Source: Seonamhaeicola algicola (GTDB lineage Bacteria; Bacteroidota; Bacteroidia; Flavobacteriales; Flavobacteriaceae). Taken from it: a DNA stretch of 64,000 nt. The notes beneath the pieces are model-generated. The model was given only the letters and a program-made list of their open reading frames with translations, did not search any database and was not told where the DNA came from. This document shows, piece after piece, positions 26,875 through 36,367 of this stretch. The position numbers were made by a program, and so were the translations under genes. How positions within the stretch are numbered: position 1 is the first letter of the stretch; each line of letters begins with the position of its first letter. Where the stretch lies: the NCBI RefSeq assembly GCF_007997385.1, contig NZ_VOSC01000012.1:248001-312000 (forward strand), given 5' to 3'.

Positions 26875-28146
26875 CTAATCTGCTTCATTTTCATGTGCTT
26901 CAATATCTTTTCTTAAATCTAAATTTCGTAATACAGGGTTTTTAATTCCTATAGCTATAACAGTAATTAATGTCATAGTACCACCAAAAACTACAGCTGT
27001 TACTGGGCCAACTAATTTAGCTGCCAAACCACTTTCAAAAGCACCTAACTCATTAGAAGAGCCTACAAACATTGAGTTTACTGATGATACACGCCCGCGC
27101 ATGTCATCGGGTGTTTTTAATTGTAAAATAGTTTGACGGATTACCATTGAAACACCATCGGCAGCGCCACTTAAAAATAAAGCTGCCACGCTTAGCCAAA
27201 ATATATTTGATAAGCCAAAAGCAATAATACATAGGCCAAAAATAAAAATAGACACTAATAACTTCATGCCTGTATTTTTACTAATAGGAATATATGTTGT
27301 TAAAAACATAGTTAGAATACTTCCTAAAGAAATAGAGGCATTTAATATACCAAAGCCCTTTGAGCCTACATGTAAAACATCTTGCGCAAATACTGATAAA
27401 AGGGCCACAGTGCCACCAAATAATACCGCAATCATATCTAAAGTTAAAGCTCCTAAAATAGCTTTGTTATTAAACACAAACTTTACACCTGCTTTTAAAC
27501 TATCTTTTACAGATTCTTCGATTTTTGTATTTAAAATAGGCTTCTTTTTTATTTTGAATGTTAAAATAAATGCCAGAGCTACTAAAATAAACACCAACCC
27601 AAGGGTTTTATCAACACCCATCCAATGAATAGAAAATCCTCCAAAAAGCGCCCCCAAAACTGCAGCAGTTTTCCAGGTACTAGTGCTCCAAGTTGCTGCA
27701 TTTGGGTATATTTTTTTAGGCACAATTAGTGCTATTAATGAAAATATGGTTGGCCCAAAAAATGCACGTAAAAAACCACCAAAAAACACTAATGCATAAA
27801 TACCCCAAAGAATATGTTTTGTAGACCAATTGCCCACAATTTGAGGCCAGGTTAAAAAAAAGAGTCCTAAACTAATTAATGAAAAAGCCGCTATACAAAG
27901 CGCTAAAAGATTTCGTTTTTCTTTTCTATCTACAATATGACCTGCAAACAAGGCCATGGTAAATGCTGGTATAATTTCCATTAAACCAATAATACCTAAA
28001 CTTAAAGGATCTTTGGTTAGGCTATACACTTCCCATTCTATAACAATAAATTGCATAGACCACCCAAAAACCAGTAAAAGGCGCATGAGCAAAAAAATGT
28101 TGAATTCTTTTATACGAAGTGCCGCATACGGATCTGTTCTAGCCAT
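26875..28146 (-). CDS. MFS transporter
   Basis: 423 residues with about twelve hydrophobic segments. Major-facilitator features are the loop GHIVDRKEKRNLLAL between helices 2 and 3 (the G-x-x-x-D-R-x-x-R/K signature) and a similar second half. It resembles the EntS-like exporter branch with the N-terminal phrase YAALRIKEFNIFLLMRLL. Substrate unknown. It begins 3 bases after the stop codon of recJ on the same strand, so the two are probably cotranscribed. Confidence 0.88.
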   Translation of the reverse strand: MARTDPYAALRIKEFNIFLLMRLLLVFGWSMQFIVIEWEVYSLTKDPLSLGIIGLMEIIPAFTMALFAGHIVDRKEKRNLLALCIAAFSLISLGLFFLTWPQIVGNWSTKHILWGIYALVFFGGFLRAFFGPTIFSLIALIVPKKIYPNAATWSTSTWKTAAVLGALFGGFSIHWMGVDKTLGLVFILVALAFILTFKIKKKPILNTKIEESVKDSLKAGVKFVFNNKAILGALTLDMIAVLFGGTVALLSVFAQDVLHVGSKGFGILNASISLGSILTMFLTTYIPISKNTGMKLLVSIFIFGLCIIAFGLSNIFWLSVAALFLSGAADGVSMVIRQTILQLKTPDDMRGRVSSVNSMFVGSSNELGAFESGLAAKLVGPVTAVVFGGTMTLITVIAIGIKNPVLRNLDLRKDIEAHENEAD

Positions 28147-28149
28147 TTG

Positions 28150-29841
28150 TTACGCTTTAATATCTCTCAATTTAAGTTGTAGTGATACATTACCTTGCCA
28201 TTCATTTTCATCAATAGAGTATACGGCCTTAAAAGGTTTTTTATCTTTAATAAGTTCATACTTTTTGCCCATACCAAACCCAATACAAACTATGTTATTG
28301 GCTTCTGGTTGGGTAACGGTTAACCTTAAATGTGTTTTATCTTCGCCTACACATTTACCATACCCTGTATCAACCAAATCTTCGGTCATAAAAACAGGGG
28401 TCATATTACTTGGCCCAAAAGGTGCAAATTGCTTTAGTATACGGTAAAACTTTGGTGTGATATCTGCTAAAGTAATTTGGTCATCAATTTTTATTTCGGG
28501 CACTAATAAACTTTTATCAATGGTACTAGCTACTTCTTTTTCAAAAGCTATTTTAAAAGCTTCGTAATTTTCAGGTGGCAGTGTTAAACCAGCTGCATAT
28601 TTGTGGCCACCAAACTGCTCAATATGTTCGCTGCACGCTTCTAAAGCATTATAAACATCAAACCCTGTAACAGACCGTGCCGAAGCAGCCAATTTATCTC
28701 CACTTTTAGTAAAAACTAATGTGGGTCTGTAATAGGTTTCGGTTAACCTAGAAGCCACAATGCCAATAACACCTTTATGCCAAGTTTCATGGTAAACAAC
28801 AGTAGTAAAACGTTCTTGTTCATTATTATCTTCAATTTGTTGAAGCGCTTGGGCAGTAACTTGTTTATCGGTTTCTTTTCTGTCAATATTATAATTTTCT
28901 ATATTTTGAGCATGCTGAAGCGCTAAATTATAATCATCTTCAGCTAATAATGCTACGGCAAAATTACCGTGTTCCATACGTCCGGCAGCATTAATTCTAG
29001 GTGCTAGTGTAAAAACAACATCAGTAATTGTTAATGTTGTTTTATTAAGTTGGTTTAAAATAGCCTTAAAACCGGGCCTTGGTTGGGCATTTATTACGTT
29101 TAAGCCAAAGTGTGCTAACACCCTGTTTTCGCCAGTAATTGGTACAATATCTGCTCCTATGGCCGTTGCTACCAAATCTAAATACGGTAATAAATCTTTG
29201 GTTGTTAAGCCATCTTTTTCAGCAAGGGCCTGGATTAATTTAAACCCAACGCCACAGCCACAAAGCTCTTTATATGGATATTCACAATCTGATCGTTTAG
29301 GATCTAAAACAGCTACCGCATTAGGAATTTCATCTCCTGGCCTGTGATGATCGCAAATAATAAAATCTATCCCTAAAGTTTTTGCATGCGCTACTTTATC
29401 AATAGCTTTAATACCACAATCTAACGCAATAATTAGTGTAAAATCATTTTCTAAAGCAAAATTAATGCCTTTATATGATACGCCATAACCTTCATCATAC
29501 CTATTTGGTACGTATGTATACACTAAATTGTGTTTGGTTTTTAAATAGGTTGACATTAGTGCAACGGCCGTTGTTCCATCAACATCATAATCACCATACA
29601 CCAAAATATTTTCATTATTTTCTATGGCTTTTTCAATGCGTGCCACAGCTTTATCCATATCTTTCATTAAATACGGATTGTGAAGGTGTTTTAAACTTGG
29701 CCTAAAAAAGTTTTTAGCATCGTTGTAAGTTTCTATACCACGTTGCACTAAAAGTGTTGCAACACTTTGGCTTACTTGCAATGTAGTTTGTAAATGCTTT
29801 ACTTTTAATGATTCTGGTTTTGGCTTAAGCGTCCAGCGCAT
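28150..29841 (-). CDS. recJ: Single-stranded-DNA-specific exonuclease RecJ
   Basis: 563 residues, the normal length. DHH-family metal-binding motifs: NILVYGDYDVDGTTAVALM near 80, LIIALDCGIKA, and FIICDHHRPGDEIPNAVAVL near 158; a DHHA1 domain follows with APRINAAGRMEHGNFAV and the glycine-rich FGGHKYAAGLTLPPEN. RecJ degrades single-stranded DNA 5' to 3' in recombination, mismatch and base-excision repair. The MFS gene follows immediately. Confidence 0.95.
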   Translation of the reverse strand: MRWTLKPKPESLKVKHLQTTLQVSQSVATLLVQRGIETYNDAKNFFRPSLKHLHNPYLMKDMDKAVARIEKAIENNENILVYGDYDVDGTTAVALMSTYLKTKHNLVYTYVPNRYDEGYGVSYKGINFALENDFTLIIALDCGIKAIDKVAHAKTLGIDFIICDHHRPGDEIPNAVAVLDPKRSDCEYPYKELCGCGVGFKLIQALAEKDGLTTKDLLPYLDLVATAIGADIVPITGENRVLAHFGLNVINAQPRPGFKAILNQLNKTTLTITDVVFTLAPRINAAGRMEHGNFAVALLAEDDYNLALQHAQNIENYNIDRKETDKQVTAQALQQIEDNNEQERFTTVVYHETWHKGVIGIVASRLTETYYRPTLVFTKSGDKLAASARSVTGFDVYNALEACSEHIEQFGGHKYAAGLTLPPENYEAFKIAFEKEVASTIDKSLLVPEIKIDDQITLADITPKFYRILKQFAPFGPSNMTPVFMTEDLVDTGYGKCVGEDKTHLRLTVTQPEANNIVCIGFGMGKKYELIKDKKPFKAVYSIDENEWQGNVSLQLKLRDIKA

Positions 29842-29913
29842 AAAATATATTTTAAATTAAAAGTGCTTAAAGTGAACTAAATTAACCTTTTAAAGTTTAA
29901 AAACATTATAGTT

Positions 29914-30342
29914 TTAGGCACTCTTATTATGAAAATACGTTTCAACACTTACAGTGGCAAACTGACGAAACATTTCCATAACGCCACAATATTTTTCAAC
30001 AGATAAATCTACTGCGCGTTGTAACTTTTTTTCATCTAAATTATCACCATAAAAATGAAATTGCATAGTAACTTTATCATAATATGTTGGGTGTTCTTCA
30101 GTTAAATTAGCATCAATTTCAATGCTAAAATCGGCCACATCTAACTTCATTTTTTTAATTAATGAAGCCACATCTAAACCAGAGCAACCCGCTAAACCTG
30201 ATAGCATTAGTGCTTTTGGGCGGTAGCCCTCACTATTCCCTCCATTTTCTGGGCCTGCATCAATAAATAAATTATGCCCAGACGGATTGGTGCTTTCAAA
30301 CTTCATATTACCTAACCACTTTGTTGTGATATGATTTGCCAT
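29914..30342 (-). CDS. OsmC/Ohr family protein
   Basis: 142 residues, normal for OsmC-like proteins. The redox-type Cys in LSGLAGCSGLDVASLIKKMK near residue 54 and the second Cys in VEKYCGVMEMFRQFA near 122 match the paired cysteines of thiol peroxidases of this family; YRPKALMLSGLAGC is the usual lead-in. These proteins reduce organic hydroperoxides. It is transcribed divergently from an AhpD-like peroxidase gene 56 bases away, so the pair may form a shared oxidant-defence unit. Confidence 0.9.
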   Translation of the reverse strand: MANHITTKWLGNMKFESTNPSGHNLFIDAGPENGGNSEGYRPKALMLSGLAGCSGLDVASLIKKMKLDVADFSIEIDANLTEEHPTYYDKVTMQFHFYGDNLDEKKLQRAVDLSVEKYCGVMEMFRQFATVSVETYFHNKSA

Positions 30343-30398
30343 ATTCTTGAAATTTTTTGTTTCTTGTAGTAGTCAAAAATACTATATAAAAATTACAT

Positions 30399-30989
30399 AT
30401 GCCTTTAGTAACGCCTTTATCTGCAGACCACGATTTAGAAACAAAAGAATTAGCTAAATTTTTTAATGAAACACTTGGGTTTTGCCCAAATTCTGTATTA
30501 ACTATGCAGCGCAGACCCGCCATAAGCAAAGCTTTTATAAACTTAAATAAAGCTGTTATGGCTAATGAAGGACGCGTAACATCGGCCTTAAAACGTATGA
30601 TTGCTTGGGTTAGTAGTAACGCTACAGGTTGCCGCTACTGTCAGGCACATGCCATTAGAGCTGCTGAACGTTATGGCGCTGAGCAAGAACAACTTGATAA
30701 TATTTGGGAGTACAAAACACACCCTGCTTTTAATGAGGCTGAACGTGCTGCTTTAGATTTTAGTTTAGCCGCATCTCAAGTACCTAATGCCGTTGATGAA
30801 ACCTTAAAAAAACGCTTATATGAGCATTGGAACGAAGGTGAAATTGTTGAAATGCTTGGGGTTATTTCGTTATTTGGGTATTTAAACCGTTGGAATGATT
30901 CTATGGGAACAAGTATTGAAGATGGCGCTGTTGAAAGTGGCGAACAATACTTGGGTAAACATGGTTGGGAAAAAGGAAAGCATGTTTAG
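30399..30989 (+). CDS. Carboxymuconolactone decarboxylase-like / peroxidase-related protein
   Basis: 196 residues. The AhpD-type motif NATGCRYCQAHAIRAAERYG carries C-x-x-C-x-x-H near residue 77, and the N-terminal ETLGFCPNSVLTMQRRPAI and C-terminal ISLFGYLNRWNDSM segments match the uncharacterized peroxidase-related branch of the superfamily. It is likely a peroxide-reducing protein with an unknown donor. It faces away from the OsmC-like gene and is followed by a strong terminator. It is distinct in sequence from the AhpD-like protein at 1470-2039. Confidence 0.85.
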   Translation: MPLVTPLSADHDLETKELAKFFNETLGFCPNSVLTMQRRPAISKAFINLNKAVMANEGRVTSALKRMIAWVSSNATGCRYCQAHAIRAAERYGAEQEQLDNIWEYKTHPAFNEAERAALDFSLAASQVPNAVDETLKKRLYEHWNEGEIVEMLGVISLFGYLNRWNDSMGTSIEDGAVESGEQYLGKHGWEKGKHV

Positions 30990-31028
30990 GTTTACGGAAT
31001 ACTTCGCTTTTAAATAGATTAAATAAAG

Positions 31029-31053
31029 CCTCTCGATACGGGAGGTTTTTTTT
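31029..31053 (+). terminator. Terminator after the peroxidase-related gene
   Basis: Seven-bp stem CCTCTCG / CGGGAGG (one G-U pair) with a three-base loop and an eight-base T-run. Confidence 0.85.
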
Positions 31054-31170
31054 ATGTACGCATAATAATTTTTTACAACAAAACACGAGCTAATTACTTA
31101 TCAATACAAGAAGTCTTTATTGGCTTAAAACATCTGATAAGACTAATTAACAAACCTCAAATAACATATT

Positions 31171-31368
31171 ATGCTATATTTATTATTAGGAACTATACCA
31201 TTATTACGAATATTACGAACTCTAATTATAGAAGTTGGTAAATCAATACGAATTTCTCAATTACAAAAAATAGATAATTCTAAAATCGAATCAATTAGTA
31301 ATTACGAAAGAAAGTCAAAAAACAAATATTATTACTTCCCTTTTTTTAATAAAAAACATGATACCTAA
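31171..31368 (+). CDS. Possible small membrane-associated protein, unknown function
   Basis: 65 residues with a hydrophobic N-terminus (MLYLLLGTIPLLRILRTLII) and a basic, Tyr-rich tail ending FFNKKHDT. It is the only candidate gene in the 383 bases between 30990 and 31372, which otherwise hold only the terminator and AT-rich sequence. It ends 4 bases before the convergent uracil-DNA glycosylase gene. No recognisable family, no clear promoter; it may be a chance frame. Confidence 0.3.
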   Translation: MLYLLLGTIPLLRILRTLIIEVGKSIRISQLQKIDNSKIESISNYERKSKNKYYYFPFFNKKHDT

Positions 31369-31372
31369 ACAG

Positions 31373-31966
31373 CTAAATCAATTCTTTAACCCGCCGTCTC
31401 AACTCTGGCAACACCTCAACCTCAAACCACGGATTTTTAGTGAGCCAAAATCTGTTTCGTGGTGATGGGTGTGGCAATGGCAAAAATTTTGGTAAATAAT
31501 CATGAAAATTAGCTACAGTTTCTGTTAATGTTCCTTTTGCTTGTTCACCTAAATAATACTTCTGTGCGTACATACCAATTAAAATAATAAGCTCTACGTT
31601 TTTTAACTCATCAAACAACGGTTTGTGCCATTTGGGTGCACATTCGGGTCTTGGTGGTAAATCGCCCGTTTTTCCTTTTCCTGGATAGCAAAACCCCATA
31701 GGTATTATGGCAAATTTAGCCTCATCATAAAACGTTTTATTATTTACACCCAGCCATTTTCGAAGTTGCTTACCACTAGCATCATCCCAAGGTATACCTG
31801 AGGCATGTACCTTAGTTCCTGGTGCTTGCCCAATGATTACAATTTTAGATTTTTTATGTGCAGAAACTACAGGTCTTGGACCTAATAACAAATGTGCTTT
31901 ACAAATAGTACATTGGGCTATTTCTTGAAGAAGCTGCTGCATTTTTTGTTTTTTAATTCTAATCAT
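31373..31966 (-). CDS. Uracil-DNA glycosylase family protein
   Basis: 197 residues. Motif 1 IIGQAPGTKVHASGIPWDDASG near residue 45 (read as IIGQAPGTKVHASG and IPWDDASGKQLRKWL) and the late motif LPHPSPRNRFW near 165 define the uracil-DNA glycosylase superfamily (COG1573-like). Two N-terminal cysteines in CTICKAHLLLG recall the Fe-S ligands of family 4 enzymes, although a full four-Cys set is not obvious. The expected role is removal of uracil or related bases from DNA. It stands alone, convergent with the doubtful small frame. Confidence 0.85.
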   Translation of the reverse strand: MIRIKKQKMQQLLQEIAQCTICKAHLLLGPRPVVSAHKKSKIVIIGQAPGTKVHASGIPWDDASGKQLRKWLGVNNKTFYDEAKFAIIPMGFCYPGKGKTGDLPPRPECAPKWHKPLFDELKNVELIILIGMYAQKYYLGEQAKGTLTETVANFHDYLPKFLPLPHPSPRNRFWLTKNPWFEVEVLPELRRRVKELI

Positions 31967-32036
31967 TTAGAATATAATGGAAGAAGCATTTTTTCTTTTT
32001 AATAAGTGTCTTCTTCCTCAATATTTAAATGACAGA

Positions 32037-32381
32037 TTATTTCTTCTTTAAAGCTGGTTTTTCAAAATTTAAACCTTCAAAACCAGTGCTCATAAAGTTT
32101 CTAATATTTTGGTGGCCTGTACCATTAACATCTTTTAAAACATCATTAAAATAGTATTGACCAAAACAAGCTAAGGTTTCTTCTTTAGTTAGGGTTTCGG
32201 CTTGTGCAAATGCAAATAATTTACATGATCCTGAGTTTTGACCTTCGGCATTTTCTAAACTTCCATTTTTAAATGCAGTTGGGGTAAATTGGTAATTTGA
32301 TTCTATAACTTCCATAGTTTCAGAAAAATCTATGGCTTCAGGGTTATTTTGTAATTTGTTTTTAAATTCTTGTATGGTCAT
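32037..32381 (-). CDS. HopJ-type protein (PF08888-like), function unknown
   Basis: 114 residues. The sequence MTIQEFKNKLQNNPEAIDFS, YQFTPTAFKNGSLEN, GSCKLFAFAQ and the tail DGTGHQNIRNFM-like segment NGTGHQNIRNFMSTGFEGL match the small HopJ family. The family is named after a Pseudomonas type III effector but is widespread in bacteria without such secretion systems; nothing here suggests secretion. It lies 20 bases downstream of rsmI on the same strand and is probably cotranscribed. Confidence 0.85.
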   Translation of the reverse strand: MTIQEFKNKLQNNPEAIDFSETMEVIESNYQFTPTAFKNGSLENAEGQNSGSCKLFAFAQAETLTKEETLACFGQYYFNDVLKDVNGTGHQNIRNFMSTGFEGLNFEKPALKKK

Positions 32382-32401
32382 TTATTTTATTTTTTTCAAT
32401 A

Positions 32402-33073
32402 TTATTTTTTTCCGCCTACAATAACAACTATTTCACCTTTAGGAGGTTTATTTGTATAATATTCTAAAACTTCTTTGGCGGTGCCACGCACGGTTTCTTC
32501 AAAAAGTTTGGTAAGCTCGCGTGATACTGATACTTGTCTATCTGCTCCAAAATATTCACAAAAATGCCCAAGTGTTTTTATTAACTTATGCGGACTTTCG
32601 TAAAAAATCATGGTTCGTGTTTCTTCTGCTAATAATAAAAGTCGTGTTTGGCGTCCTTTTTTTACGGGTAAAAAACCCTCAAAAACAAATTTATCGTTTG
32701 GCAAGCCAGAGTTTACTAATGCTGGTACAAAAGCGGTAGCTCCGGGTAAACATTCAACATCAATATTGTTTTCAATACATGCACGTGTGAGTAAAAAACC
32801 AGGATCGGAAATGGCTGGTGTTCCTGCATCACTTACTAAGGCTATAGTGGTTCCTGCTTTAAGTTTTTGAATTAAATTATCAATTGTTTTATGCTCATTA
32901 TGCATGTGGTGAGATTGCATGGGTGTTGCTATTTCAAAATGCTTAAGCAATTTGCCCGATGTACGCGTGTCTTCGGCTAAAATTAAATGGGCTTCTTTTA
33001 AAACCTCAATGGCTCTAAAGGTAATATCTTTTAAATTACCTATAGGTGTTGGTACTATGTAAAGTTTGCTCAT
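32402..33073 (-). CDS. rsmI: 16S rRNA (cytidine-1402 2'-O) methyltransferase
   Basis: 223 residues. Tetrapyrrole-methylase fold with the RsmI signatures LYIVPTPIGNLKDITFRAIEVL (read LYIVPTPIGNLKDIT), ILAEDTRTSGKLLKHF, ALVSDAGTPAISDPGFLL and IFYESPHKLIKTL, and a final GEIVVIVGG. It methylates the ribose of C1402 in the 30S decoding centre. It follows the pentapeptide-repeat gene with a 3-base gap. The gene is slightly shorter than E. coli RsmI, as usual in Bacteroidota, lacking the extra C-terminal domain. Confidence 0.95.
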   Translation of the reverse strand: MSKLYIVPTPIGNLKDITFRAIEVLKEAHLILAEDTRTSGKLLKHFEIATPMQSHHMHNEHKTIDNLIQKLKAGTTIALVSDAGTPAISDPGFLLTRACIENNIDVECLPGATAFVPALVNSGLPNDKFVFEGFLPVKKGRQTRLLLLAEETRTMIFYESPHKLIKTLGHFCEYFGADRQVSVSRELTKLFEETVRGTAKEVLEYYTNKPPKGEIVVIVGGKK

Positions 33074-33076
33074 AAA

Positions 33077-33655
33077 CTATTCTGAAGAAATTTTTATTTT
33101 GTACTTAGCCAAAAGCCCCGTAATTGTTGCTAATGAAAATTTAGCACCTTTTAGGTTGTTTTTTTCCGGATCTATAACAAAGTTATACGATTTTGAAAAA
33201 TTAGCATCTTCTAAATTTGTAGCGTCAAAAATGGCACTTTGTAAGTTACAATTATTAAAAATTGCTTTTTTTAAAATGCTTTGAGTAAAATCTGTACCTA
33301 TACATTTTGAATTGGTAAATACCATTGATGATAAATTTTTTTGGAAAAAAGAAGCATGATTAAGTTGGCAAGTGTCTATTTTAATTGAAAACCCAAAATT
33401 AGAACATGTTTCAAAATTAACACCCAATAATTTTGAGTTTTTAAATAATACATCTTGAAAACTTGTATCTGCAATGTTAGCTGAACTTAAATTGCAATCA
33501 TAAAACTTGCAGTTTATAAATCTAATTTGTGATACGTATGAATTTGAAAAATCACAATTTATAAACGTACATGCATCATATTCACCTTTTTCTAGTCTGT
33601 TTTTAGTATAATTTACCTTTTCAAAAACCTCATCATCAACAAACTTATCTATCAT
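33077..33655 (-). CDS. Pentapeptide-repeat protein
   Basis: 192 residues. From about residue 25 to 165 every fifth position tends to be Phe or Leu with small neighbours (CTFINCDFSNSY, CKFYDCNLSSANIADTSF, AIFDATNLEDANFSKSY), which gives the right-handed quadrilateral beta-helix. The size and the C-terminal helix region (ATITGLLAKYKIKIS) resemble Qnr/MfpA-type gyrase-protecting proteins, but many chromosomal relatives have unknown roles and I do not claim quinolone resistance. It sits between a hypothetical gene and rsmI in a tight four-gene minus-strand set. Confidence 0.85.
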   Translation of the reverse strand: MIDKFVDDEVFEKVNYTKNRLEKGEYDACTFINCDFSNSYVSQIRFINCKFYDCNLSSANIADTSFQDVLFKNSKLLGVNFETCSNFGFSIKIDTCQLNHASFFQKNLSSMVFTNSKCIGTDFTQSILKKAIFNNCNLQSAIFDATNLEDANFSKSYNFVIDPEKNNLKGAKFSLATITGLLAKYKIKISSE

Positions 33656-33669
33656 TATTTTAGCTTTGC

Positions 33670-34416
33670 TTAATTAAATTTAGCTTCAATAATTTCCATA
33701 AAGCGCTCTTCAAATTCTTCTTTACCTTCCCAATTTTGGTAATCGGGTTTTACCATGGTATTTAAAAATGCTTTTGCACTTGATAAAGAATCGGTAGTAT
33801 TTATTTGTGAAATTACCCTATCATAATCTTCAGGTTTACCATCAAACAAGTGTTTTATAAACGCTATTTTATCATTAAGCCCAATTTTGAGTCCGCCACT
33901 TTTAAGTTTGTCATTTAAAGATTTTTTATCATCGGTAATACCATTTTGTACTGTTGAAGCGGGTTCAAAAACTGGCATATCTTTAAAATCTTCGGTTATG
34001 GTTTCAAAATCATCTTTTTTAATAATGTCTTGCGGCATAGCTTTATCAAAAACAGTATCAATTTCTGGCGCTTGTTCGGGCATATGTGCTACCATATCTT
34101 TAATTGTAGCAATACCGTGTTCCATAATAGCATCTTGTTCAACATCATCTAAATTCACGTAAATTTTGTCTTCAACTTCAATATTATCACTTATTTTATT
34201 GTTAAAAGCAACATCTAACATGCCAAAAAATGATGAGTTATTGCCAATTGTAGGTATATCATCTTCAAAATTTTCATGGGCAAATTTTAACACCGAAAGT
34301 GTTTCATAAAGCGCAGTAACTTCGGCATGCATTTTTATAACATCTTCTTTTCCTTTTAGTTTTAAAATTCTGTGAGCAATACTAACTAATTCAGATTCTA
34401 ACTTCTTCTTCATCAA
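33670..34416 (-). CDS. Conserved hypothetical protein, probably cytoplasmic
   Basis: 248 residues, acidic, with no signal peptide or membrane helix. The N-terminal ~65 residues look helical (AHRILKLKGKEDVIKMHAEV). The middle is variable and charged, and the C-terminal ~70 residues are probably a folded domain (LNDKIAFIKHLFDGKPEDYDR, FLNTMVKPDYQNWEG). I do not recognise a function. It is the first gene of the hypothetical-pentapeptide-rsmI-hopJ set and is divergent from tdk, with which it shares a 142-base upstream region. Confidence 0.75.
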   Translation of the reverse strand: MMKKKLESELVSIAHRILKLKGKEDVIKMHAEVTALYETLSVLKFAHENFEDDIPTIGNNSSFFGMLDVAFNNKISDNIEVEDKIYVNLDDVEQDAIMEHGIATIKDMVAHMPEQAPEIDTVFDKAMPQDIIKKDDFETITEDFKDMPVFEPASTVQNGITDDKKSLNDKLKSGGLKIGLNDKIAFIKHLFDGKPEDYDRVISQINTTDSLSSAKAFLNTMVKPDYQNWEGKEEFEERFMEIIEAKFN

Positions 34417-34558
34417 TTTTAATTTTTTATGGTTTAATATGCCTAAGGTTTTTGTTATTTAAAAAAATTACGCACCTTTATACAAACAAAAGTGAGCTTT
34501 GTTTTATAAACTTATTTAAATGCTTTTTATTGAAATAAGTTCCTGTTAAAATTACAAA

Positions 34559-35206
34559 ATGTTTCTTGAAAATACTGTAAATCATAAAGAACAATTTGGT
34601 TGGATTGAAGTTATATGCGGATCTATGTTTTCTGGTAAAACCGAAGAACTGATTCGTAGGCTTAAACGCGCCAAATTTGCAAGACAAAAGGTTGAAATTT
34701 TTAAACCTGCCATAGATGTAAGATATGATGAGGAAATGGTAGTATCGCATGATGAAAACCAAATACGCTCTACACCGGTGCCTGCTGCTGCTAATATTCC
34801 TATTTTAGCCGATGGCTGTGATGTTGTTGGCATTGATGAAGCCCAATTTTTTGATGACGAAATAGTACGTGTTTGTAATGACCTTGCCAACAAAGGCATA
34901 CGTGTTATTGTTGCTGGTTTAGATATGGATTTTAAAGGCAACCCTTTTGGGCCTATGCCTAACCTTATGGCTACAGCCGAATATGTTACCAAAGTACACG
35001 CTGTATGCACCCGTACGGGCAATTTAGCCCAATACAGCTACCGTAAAACTAAAAACGAAAACCTAGTGCTTTTAGGTGAAGTTGATGAATATGAGCCTTT
35101 AAGTAGAGCTGCTTTTTACAAAGCCATGTTACGCGATAAAGTAAGAAACATGGATGTAAACCAACCTAAAGAAATTACCCCAAAACCTAAAGAAGATAAT
35201 GCCTAA
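34559..35206 (+). CDS. tdk: Thymidine kinase (type II)
   Basis: 215 residues. P-loop [20 protein letters not shown] near residue 21, the Asp-Glu pair [15 protein letters not shown] near 98, and the substrate lasso region around [15 protein letters not shown]. It phosphorylates thymidine for nucleotide salvage. The zinc site usual in type II enzymes (CxxC before the lasso) is reduced to a single Cys in [12 protein letters not shown], so metal binding may be lost. It overlaps the alanine racemase gene by 8 bases. Confidence 0.93.
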   Translation: MFLENTVNHKEQFGWIEVICGSMFSGKTEELIRRLKRAKFARQKVEIFKPAIDVRYDEEMVVSHDENQIRSTPVPAAANIPILADGCDVVGIDEAQFFDDEIVRVCNDLANKGIRVIVAGLDMDFKGNPFGPMPNLMATAEYVTKVHAVCTRTGNLAQYSYRKTKNENLVLLGEVDEYEPLSRAAFYKAMLRDKVRNMDVNQPKEITPKPKEDNA

Positions 35207-36305
35207 AGCGGAAGAAACCGTACTTGAAATAGATTTAAATGCCTTAAAAAAAAATTACACGCATTTAAAAACTAAACTAAACAGCAACACCAAATTTATG
35301 GCAGTTGTTAAGGCTTTTGCATACGGTAATGATGCTGCGGTAATTGCAAATTTTTTACAAACTATTGGTGCTAATTATTTTGCTGTAGCTTATGCTAGTG
35401 AAGGTGTACAACTACGAAAGGCCGGCATAACTGCACCCATTTTAGTTTTACACCCACTACCATCAAATTTTGATGCTATAATTGAACATTGTTTAGAGCC
35501 TAATTTATACAACAGCAAGGTTTTAAATGAATTCATTAAAACTGCTGCTACCAAAAATCAAAATAACTATCCTGTACATATTAAGTTTAACACAGGCTTA
35601 AATAGGCTGGGGTTTACTAAAAATGATGTAAAGCTTATTAGCAATAAACTAGCAGAAACATCAACTATTAAAGTTGCATCACTATTTTCACATTTAGTTG
35701 CTAGTGAAGATTTAAATGAAAAAGCTTTCACCTTACATCAAATACATACATTTAAAAATATTGCTGATAACTTTTCAAACACTGTAGGCTACAAACCCAT
35801 GCTGCATATATGCAATACTTCGGGCATTTTAAATTACCCCGAAGCACATTTTGATATGGTTAGAAGCGGCATTGGCTTGTATGGTTTTGGTAATTCTGAA
35901 ACTGAAAATAAACACTTAACACCCATTGCCACACTAAAAACTATAATTTCACAAATTCATACCATAAAAAAAGGCGAATCTGTAGGTTATAACCGTGGGT
36001 TTATTAGTGATGGTAATTATAAAACAGCCACATTACCTATTGGGCATGCCGATGGTATTGGCAGGCAATACGGCAAACAAAAAGGCTATGTTGTAATAAA
36101 AGGCAAAAAAGCCCCTATTATTGGTAATGTATGTATGGATATGATTATGGTAAACATTACTAATATTGATTGTAATGAAGGAGACGAAACCATAATTTTT
36201 GACAAAAACACAACTGCCGAAGATTTAGCACAAACAGCTAACACTATTTCTTACGAGTTAATTACCGGAATTTCACAACGCGTTAAACGTACATTTTTAA
36301 AATAA
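35199..36305 (+). CDS. alr: Alanine racemase
   Basis: 368 residues, normal length. PLP lysine in [14 protein letters not shown] near residue 37, the catalytic Tyr region [12 protein letters not shown] near 267, and [20 protein letters not shown] followed by [10 protein letters not shown] in the C-terminal beta-domain. It interconverts L- and D-alanine for peptidoglycan. It overlaps tdk by 8 bases, a common flavobacterial pairing, and mscL follows. Confidence 0.94.
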   Translation: MPKAEETVLEIDLNALKKNYTHLKTKLNSNTKFMAVVKAFAYGNDAAVIANFLQTIGANYFAVAYASEGVQLRKAGITAPILVLHPLPSNFDAIIEHCLEPNLYNSKVLNEFIKTAATKNQNNYPVHIKFNTGLNRLGFTKNDVKLISNKLAETSTIKVASLFSHLVASEDLNEKAFTLHQIHTFKNIADNFSNTVGYKPMLHICNTSGILNYPEAHFDMVRSGIGLYGFGNSETENKHLTPIATLKTIISQIHTIKKGESVGYNRGFISDGNYKTATLPIGHADGIGRQYGKQKGYVVIKGKKAPIIGNVCMDMIMVNITNIDCNEGDETIIFDKNTTAEDLAQTANTISYELITGISQRVKRTFLK

Positions 36306-36367
36306 GCTTATAATTTTTAGTGACTTTTTTGTTACTTTAGTGTCTCACTATCTATAAAATTAAAATT

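Noticed and set aside
32037-32381. HopJ-like protein as a secreted type III effector
   Set aside because: No secretion genes are present and the family is common in bacteria without such systems.
33077-33655. Quinolone-resistance (Qnr) determinant
   Set aside because: The pentapeptide fold and size fit, but the gene sits in a chromosomal housekeeping set and no Qnr-specific loop could be identified by eye.
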